Origin: Leptolyngbya sp. SIOISBB
GTDB taxonomy: Bacteria; Cyanobacteriota; Cyanobacteriia; Phormidesmidales; Phormidesmidaceae
Length of the DNA stretch: 64,000 bases
Assembly (NCBI GenBank): GCA_010671905.1
Contig: JAAHII010000001.1
Location: 620,001-684,000 of the forward strand
Reading direction: 5' to 3'
Both the position numbers and the translations under genes were made by a program. The notes under the pieces are model-generated. The model saw only the letters and a list, made by a program, of their open reading frames with translations. It made no database searches and was not told where the DNA came from. Below are positions 58,188-64,000 of this stretch, one piece after another. Position 1 is the stretch's first letter. Every line of letters starts with the position of its first letter.

Positions 58188-58764
58188 TTTTCTAGGCGTC
58201 ATTCGTTAAGAAGACAGTGCCCCTAAAAGTGTCTCGTTGGTAAATTCTAGGGCATCTGCTTAACGCTTAAAGAGTGTGGCCGACAACACTGGAGCTAAAG
58301 AGTCTTTCTTGGAAGATTCACATTTTGTTGTGACCAAGAAACACAGAGGGCTGATAATGTGTATGCGAATGTTTGCTTAGGAAAGTACAGCGTTGAAACA
58401 CGTGGGTTAGCCATGCATGCGGATTCAACATCTCCTCACGACATCTTCTGCTGCAATATCATCCAAAAGTATTGACGATTTTCAGCCTTGGCAAGCTTGT
58501 GTCGGAGTGGAAGGCATGATAGTGGACTCGCGATCGCTTAGAAAACTTTGACAACTGCGACAGGTCGCATCACCCCCAAAGCATCCTTTATGAAAGGCGT
58601 GATCACTTCGCTGACTATGGAATTGATGTTTTACATGTGTTGCGGTAAATCAAGACGATTCTATGGAGTGACTTATCCCGTAAAATTCATTGAAATCTCT
58701 GACAGCCCTTTCTGAATGGGTACTGCATCATGTCCATAGAAGCAGATGGCTTTTGCTGGCCAAA

Positions 58765-58799
58765 TAAAAAAGGGTGAACGTCTAACTAACGCTCACCCT
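58765..58799 (-). terminator. rho-independent terminator downstream of cyAbrB
   Basis: Stem AGGGTGAACGT/ACGCTCACCCT with one mismatch and a 7-nt loop. On the minus strand it is followed directly by TTTTTT at 58766-58771. It likely ends transcripts from the cyAbrB gene at 59022-59405. Confidence 0.65.
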
Positions 58800-58814
58800 A
58801 ATGAAAGATGGTCT

Positions 58815-58834
58815 AGGGAGCATTAATGCTCCCT
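58815..58834. terminator. 20-bp perfect palindrome
   Basis: The 10-bp half AGGGAGCATT and its complement meet with no spacer, followed on the plus strand by CTTTTG. It stands 16 bp from the terminator at 58799. It could stop transcription from the plus strand. The stretch 58190-58765 has no gene that I can support. Confidence 0.5.
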
Positions 58835-59021
58835 CTTTTGCCAATCCCTGAGTCTGATCTGAAACTGAGAATCTCTAGAAAGACTGCTTTTGTTGAGGGT
58901 ACAGGTAGCACATGATCGCTAAGGTTTACGGGCTATTCAACGACCAACAATCTAGACAAATGCTCTAGGTTGTGAGCTTAAATAGCGCCGTAGTGTTAAG
59001 CGATCGCGGCTCAACCAGGCA

Positions 59022-59405
59022 TTATTCAGCCTCATCAGCCTCATCGAGCTGAATCAAATGAATATGCTTGTAGCCCAATTTGATTTCAAACTCATCACCC
59101 GGCTTTAGACCCATTTCATCTGTATAGGTTGAGCCAATGACAATCTGACCATTTTTATGAACGCTGACTCGGTATGTTGGTTCACGACCCCGACCATCTT
59201 TACCCTTATCGGGATCTAGCTGAATGCCCCGAGCTTCTAGTAAAGCATCATAAAATCCAGTCACATCGACTCGAATTTGGCCATCTTTTGTCGTAGTGTA
59301 ATAGCCACACTCGCGGGCCTTTTCACGCTTTGTCAGATGAGACAAATCCTTGACTTTTTGCAACAGGGCTTTACCCGTTAACGCATCTGTTTTCGTGCTT
59401 GCCAT
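59022..59405 (-). CDS. cyAbrB family transcriptional regulator
   Basis: 127 residues with an AbrB-type fold in the C-terminal half (T-Y-R-V-S-V-H-K-N-G-Q-I-V-I-G, then G-D-E-F-E-I-K-L-G). The conserved cyanobacterial part R-E-K-A-R-E-C-G-Y-Y precedes it. cyAbrB proteins repress genes for carbon and nitrogen balance, and act as nucleoid-like regulators. The closest type seems cyAbrB2. Confidence 0.88.
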   Translation of the reverse strand: MASTKTDALTGKALLQKVKDLSHLTKREKARECGYYTTTKDGQIRVDVTGFYDALLEARGIQLDPDKGKDGRGREPTYRVSVHKNGQIVIGSTYTDEMGLKPGDEFEIKLGYKHIHLIQLDEADEAE

Positions 59406-59753
59406 TAGTGAGGGAACCTCTTCGTAACAGTTACTACCACAGGATATGGATATATTGCAGCGGTTTTCCCTTACTGCATATATTAGGATCAGCTATCAGT
59501 TTCAGAAAACCTACTAGCTGATCCTAAGAAGATCTCTTTTCATTCGTGCGGTGAATCATTTGCATTATATTCACTTTGACGAATGATATACAAATTAATT
59601 GTATTAGAAATTGTGTCATCTATGAAAGACTTGATAAAGATCATCAACCCACCAATCGGTTAGAGAATGATCACACACTCTTTTTCTCACGAAAAACAGG
59701 CCTTTTCGTCGATAGGATATTCCATGATGCCGCTGGAAACACACCATGCTTGG

Positions 59754-60910
59754 CAGGGTTGATTCATTGTAGGAGACGAAAAATCCTCTCAACCTGGTTG
59801 GCGAGCTCTCGTAGAGCGGAAGTAACCGACTTAAACCCATTCAGTCGGAGCAAATTGATAGTAATGGAACGAAACAGAGAGGCATTGAGCAAAGCGTTCG
59901 GGTTTCGGCCATACGTTTCATCTTCATGAAGGACGACATCTTTCGGCCAATGCAATTGATTTTCAATGCTCCAATGCCCTCGCACCATATTGTTCCAGAG
60001 TCTTGCCGTGGTCGCTAGAGAGCTGAGATAGTAGGCTCGATGAATGGAACATTTGTCTGGCGTACAGCGCCGTCGTTCAACACAGAGGATGGTTTTCGTC
60101 CCCTGCCAGCGTTGAGGGTCAATCCCTTGGGCAGAATACACGCTGACCCGCCGCTGTTCTTGACGGCCATGGTGGCATTCGAAGGGGGTTGAAGCGGTTT
60201 GTCGCGGTTGGCGATAACGAATGATCGTCTCGATCTGACGATACAGCTTCCCCTGATTCTCTTTAACCGCCACCACATAGTCATTGCCCCCCCTCAACAA
60301 TGAGCGACAGTGTTTTTTTGCGCGTGAAGCGCATCCAGGCTGAAAGCCACTCCGCTCAAGTGGAGTTTCTCTAACAGATACTGCACAACCTTCAACTCGC
60401 TATTGTCGGTGGGGGTCAGCGCGGCTAAATCGACGGTGATCCCTTGGGCTTGAGCAAAGACACTGACGAGTCCGACAAAGCGCGTTTTGCCGTCATCGTC
60501 GGTGATGGGTTGTCGAATCCGCTTCCCGTCAATGGCATATACATCCTCGTCTACCGTGAGATACTGGCGCATCCATTGAACAAAGGCGTCGCTGAGCGCG
60601 GCAAAGTCAAGCCCGATATGGGCTCGCCGGAAGGTCGAAAAGGACGGTACCGCGTCAAGGTCAATCTGCAATAAGTCAGCTACCTCGGAACCGTAGCGTT
60701 GCGCAAACTCCTCTAGGGGGCGATTCCCTCGATAACCCGCTAAATTTCCCATCACAATGAACACCAAAATGATCCACAGCGGATGGCGTTTCCCACGAGC
60801 ATGACGATAGTCAGGGACGGTCTGTAGGGCTTCTATAAGGTTCATCGCAACATCAACGATACGGGTGCCTTACAGCTTAATTTTTATCTCATCACATTGA
60901 ATCAGCCCTG
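59754..60910 (-). mobile_element. ISAs1-family insertion sequence, third copy (distinct)
   Basis: 1157 bp. Ends CAGGGTTGATTCATTG and (inverted) CAGGGCTGATTCAATG. Direct repeat CCATGCTTGG at 59744-59753 and 60911-60920. A different element from the pair at 34 and 39 kb, only distantly similar in protein. Confidence 0.92.
59764..60845 (-). pseudogene. ISAs1-family transposase in two frames
   Basis: The first frame (60845-60294) has the helper domain, Y-A-I-D-G-K-R-I-R and F-S-L-D-A-L-H-A-Q-K. It stops at 60294. The rest (60300-59764), from L-L-R-G-G-N-D-Y to G-H-W-S-I-E-N-Q-L-H-W, is in the -1 frame. The overlap contains A-AAA-AAC in the correct phase for -1 frameshifting. A simple one-base loss is the simpler reading. 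About 360 residues if joined. Confidence 0.85.
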
Positions 60911-60920
60911 CCATGCTTGG

Positions 60921-62170
60921 CAATTGACTGAAAATACAATTGGTTGGAAGGTGCGTTTCAAGTCAGCCTTAAATGCGCCAGTGGATTATCTATAGGATGA
61001 AAGACTATCAGTCTCAAGACGACAGATACATATCGATGAGGTAAATAACGATTTGAGTCTGATAGACCTAAGCACTCATGTTACTGAAGATTTTCAGATC
61101 TAACTTGCAAATTATTAAATAAATAAGTTCATCGCTACCAAAACAGCTGATGAACACGGATTGAAATCGCCTTGAATCCATGGCTGAACAGTATTTTGCG
61201 CAGAAGGTCAGGCGGTATAGAACCCTGATTCAGCCTTCTAATACTCCCCAAAATGTCCAGCATGTACTTGAGAACCTTAGGATACTACACCATGTTGTCT
61301 AAGGTAGGGTGCCAGTTGAGTTTATCCATCAAGCCTAAGACTTTGGTATTCGTTCCCAGACTGACTGGTTTTGAGGATTGAGCAGCTGCTCTCAAAAACA
61401 GGTGACTTGGGGGCCGCATCCGGCTTGACAACCGTCGGCCGAAGGGCTGATTTTTTGAGCAATTAACCGTTGTCTTGCCAGTAATAAAGGTCTAGCACTC
61501 AAGCAATCAAACGTGAGTATGACTAATTTCTGAAGGCTGATGACATGGCAGTGTCGCCTGTTAGTAAACTTATCTGCAGGAGACACATTCGCACCCTTGA
61601 TCTAATGGGAGTTACAACTTTACTTAGGGAACAACGCTTACATCATTAGTCCCAGATGACTGCTTGAGGATAAAGGATACTGGATCATTAAACTGCTTGA
61701 GCAATGAGAACATCCTAGTAGCCTAAAGTTAGCAACTATTGACAGTCAATTTGGTTAGACTGATCAGTTGTAATTCGTCTTCGGTAGGCATGATATCGAT
61801 ACTCTACACAAGTGCTGCTTATCTCCCATCTTGTAGATTCGAGCCTGAGCATTGCGATCGCGACGCGACGCATCTCATCTTGTAGAAATGCCTCCGGTTG
61901 CCTGACTACACTTCATTTTGTCTTCTGCGGCAGGTGAGATACGGATGCTAAAGCGGGAATACAGTCTGAGCAGTATTTGATCGATAGTCTTGAGCTGCCC
62001 CTAATGACTATAGTTGGGTTCGTTAGGTGTGAATCTCGACTTGAGCACGATCATCAGGCCTAGCAGCCTGTTCAAGTTGTCTAGAAGCATGTCCAAATAA
62101 AAAGAGCAGTATGTGAATTAAGGCGGTTGAAATCAGATGTTTTTACGGGACTTAGGCATAATTTGAACAG
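60921..62170. other. 1.25 kb stretch without a supportable gene
   Basis: No long open frame with protein-like content. A pair of weak inverted arms (GCTCTCAAAAACAG at 61388 and the complement of GCTCAAAAAATCAG at 61448) encloses a GC-rich part. It may be a structured RNA or nothing. A promoter for the LysR gene should be at its right end. Confidence 0.4.
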
Positions 62171-62188
62171 TTCGCTTTGGGCAGTGCC

Positions 62189-63100
62189 GTGAGTAAAGCA
62201 CACCAGATTGGTCCCAAACTTTCCCAAATTCGGGCGCTAGTTGCAGTTGCTGATTTTGGTAGCTTTGGTGAGGCAGCGCTGGAATTAGGGTTGACTCAGC
62301 CGACAGTGAGTCACGCGATCGCCACTTTAGAAGATGAATTGGGCGTTATTTTGCTGGCGCGTGGCCGTCATGGTGCTCAGTTAACCCCCGCTGGGAAAGC
62401 GATTACTGAGCAGGCTCGTGAAGTTTTGCACTTGTTAGAGCAGATGCAGCAGACGGCCAACTTGCACAAGGGGTTGCAAGGGGGAGAGGTGCGCATTGCA
62501 ACGTTTCGCGGTGCTGCTGCCAATCTGTTGCCGCGCATTGTCGCTCAGTTCAATAAAGAGCATCCGGCGATCGCGGTCACTATCACCGAGCATTACGATT
62601 TTGGCTACGTCGAAGAACAAATCCGCTGCGGCAAGGCGGACATCGGGATTACATTTTTGCCCACAAGCGAAGAATTTGAGAGTTGGGAGTTGATGAGCGA
62701 TCCGTTTTGGGTGCTCTTGCCGCCAGAAATGGACCCAACTGCCCCCGTTCTCACTTGGGAGCAGTTGATGAGCCTACCGCTCATTGTCTATCCAGAAGAT
62801 AATAGCTGCTTCGAGGCTGTACAAACACACTTTCAACGGGCGGGGTTTACCCTCGAACCGCGCTATCAGTTTCGCGAAACGAGCACAATTCTCAGCATGG
62901 TAGCCCAAGGGTTAGGGGCGGCGATTATTCCTTCATTATCGGCTCATCCAATTCCCCAAGGGGTCAGTGTTGCCCGCTTACCCGCTCCACTAGAGCGTCA
63001 TGTCGGGGCAGTGGTTTTGGCCGAAGCATTGCACCCGCCTGGAGTATTTGCATTCTTGCAGACGTTGCAGCAGCGATCGCCCGCTGCCAGCACGACTTAG
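62189..63100 (+). CDS. LysR-type transcriptional regulator
   Basis: 303 residues from GTG 62189; a TTG at 62177 is possible. The HTH lies at about residues 12-66 (F-G-E-A-A-L-E-L-G-L-T-Q-P-T-V-S-H). The effector domain is of the CysB/CbbR-like fold. Convergent with codA, only two bases between the stops. The target is unknown. Confidence 0.88.
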   Translation: MSKAHQIGPKLSQIRALVAVADFGSFGEAALELGLTQPTVSHAIATLEDELGVILLARGRHGAQLTPAGKAITEQAREVLHLLEQMQQTANLHKGLQGGEVRIATFRGAAANLLPRIVAQFNKEHPAIAVTITEHYDFGYVEEQIRCGKADIGITFLPTSEEFESWELMSDPFWVLLPPEMDPTAPVLTWEQLMSLPLIVYPEDNSCFEAVQTHFQRAGFTLEPRYQFRETSTILSMVAQGLGAAIIPSLSAHPIPQGVSVARLPAPLERHVGAVVLAEALHPPGVFAFLQTLQQRSPAASTT

Positions 63101-63102
63101 GA

Positions 63103-64000
63103 TCAGATTTTACGCTGCCAAGAGATTTCGGGCTTAGAGGTGCTGACCAGCAGGGTTCCTCGCGAAATAACGTGGCGAATTGTGGCCCGATCTCGGATGG
63201 CAGCGATCGCGTCATCCGCATCCAGAGTAATCAAATTAGCCGGTTGCCCCACCGCTAAACCATACCCGTCAGCCACATTGAGGGTATTAGCACCAAAGCG
63301 AGTAATCATGTTATAGCAAGCGGTCAGCTCATCGCGCCCCATCATCTGGCAGGCGTGGACAGCCATTGAGGCCACTTCCAGCAAACTGCCGGAACCCAAG
63401 TTGTACCAAGGATCTTGAATACAGTCGCTGCCTAAACTGAGATTCAAACCGTTTTGCCACAGCTCTTTGACCCGAGTCAGGCCCCGCCGTTTGGGATAGG
63501 TATCGGTGCGTCCTTGCAAGGTGAGATTGATCAGCGGATTGGCGACAAAATTAATTTTGGCGCGCTTCAAGAAGCCCATGAGTTTGAAGGCATAGGCATT
63601 ATTGTAAGAGCCAAACGCCGTAGTATGACTGGCCGTTACGCGAGGGCCACAATGGCGACGTGTGGCTTCAGCGGCAACGACTTCTAAAAACCGGGATTGG
63701 TCGTCATCGATTTCATCACAGTGGATATCGATGAGGCGATCGTACTGTTCTGCCAGGTCAAAAATCTTGTGAATCGACTGGACACCATCTTCGCGAGTCA
63801 GCTCGTAGTGGGGAATACCACCGATCGCGTCAGCACCCAATTTGACTGCTTCTTCGAGTCGCTGGGCATTGTCTGGATGACTATAGATGCCATCTTGAGG
63901 AAACGCCACCACCTGTAATGTCAGCCAATCTTTAACTTCTTCTCGCACCGCCAGTAGCGCTTTGAGGGGAATTTGCGAAGGCTCGCTGACATCGGCATGG
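63103..64000 (-). CDS. codA: cytosine deaminase CodA, partial at right edge
   Basis: The frame is open to the window end: H-A-D-V-S-E-P-S precedes the first available GTG, so the N-terminus lies outside. About 299 residues are visible. Deaminates cytosine to uracil. Family features: V-A-F-P-Q-D-G-I, D-I-H-C-D-E-I-D-D (metal/catalytic His and Glu), S-H-T-T-A, and S-L-G-S-D with the catalytic Asp before D-P-W-Y. Close in layout to E. coli CodA. Confidence 0.92.
   Translation of the reverse strand, partial: HADVSEPSQIPLKALLAVREEVKDWLTLQVVAFPQDGIYSHPDNAQRLEEAVKLGADAIGGIPHYELTREDGVQSIHKIFDLAEQYDRLIDIHCDEIDDDQSRFLEVVAAEATRRHCGPRVTASHTTAFGSYNNAYAFKLMGFLKRAKINFVANPLINLTLQGRTDTYPKRRGLTRVKELWQNGLNLSLGSDCIQDPWYNLGSGSLLEVASMAVHACQMMGRDELTACYNMITRFGANTLNVADGYGLAVGQPANLITLDADDAIAAIRDRATIRHVISRGTLLVSTSKPEISWQRKI

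Noticed and set aside
1..64000. CRISPR arrays, prophage genes, rRNA or tRNA clusters
   Set aside because: No regularly spaced repeats of the right size, no phage structural genes and no rRNA or tRNA sequence were recognised.

Overview
The window is from a cyanobacterium. It carries psbH and psbN (photosystem II), ldpA (circadian input), a cyAbrB regulator, a DUF1825 protein, group 3 sigma factor sigF, menF for phylloquinone synthesis, and very frequent HIP1 octamers (GCGATCGC) inside and between genes. No rRNA, tRNA or CRISPR array was seen. The species cannot be named from sequence alone.

Layout. 1-7210: the 3' part of a large RHS/YD-repeat polymorphic toxin gene with an AT-rich nuclease-like tip, its putative immunity gene, then a 3.3 kb tract in which decayed RHS fragments alternate with three small AT-rich membrane-protein genes and perfect palindromes. 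7.3-16.2 kb: queC, a frameshifted AAA+/R3H (Ycf45-like) gene, ldpA, and a potADBC polyamine ABC transporter operon. 17-23.7 kb: mrdA (PBP2), a HhH protein, a TM2/SHOCT protein, a J-domain/TPR protein, DUF1825, pth, tatA, psbH and psbN. 23.8-30.7 kb: an AraC-MGMT repair gene coupled to an EamA exporter; a LysR regulator divergent from a reductase, SnoaL-like and MDR dehydrogenase cluster; a MATE exporter. 31-40 kb: two GT-C-like membrane glycosyltransferases, sigF, a molybdopterin oxidoreductase, an L,D-transpeptidase, and two almost identical ISAs1-family insertions. 40.2-51 kb: an ogt/ada-alkA repair operon; a cobalt uptake operon (cbiM, cbiN, cbiQ, cbiO, a membrane protein, DUF1636, cobW) behind a cobalamin riboswitch; an mntC-A-B manganese transporter. 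51-64 kb: murJ, menF, an EGY-like site-2 protease, a PEP-CTERM protein, cyAbrB, a third ISAs1 element, a LysR gene and partial codA.

Working together. The cbi genes form one regulated cobalt import and handling unit. The mnt genes supply manganese for photosystem II. The two alkylation-repair loci divide the Ada domains between them (AraC-MGMT; AdaA-AraC-AlkA plus Ogt). tatA is relevant to PotD, which has a twin-arginine lipoprotein signal.

Two themes stand out. First, the RHS locus looks like a cassette graveyard: immunity-like genes are kept while the associated toxin genes have decayed. Second, several genes are broken by single-base indels (AAA+/R3H, SnoaL-like, MATE, GT39, two transposases). 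Some of these lie in homopolymers, so they may be sequencing errors rather than true pseudogenes. Two families of non-autonomous elements were found, one apparently related to the resident ISAs1 elements.
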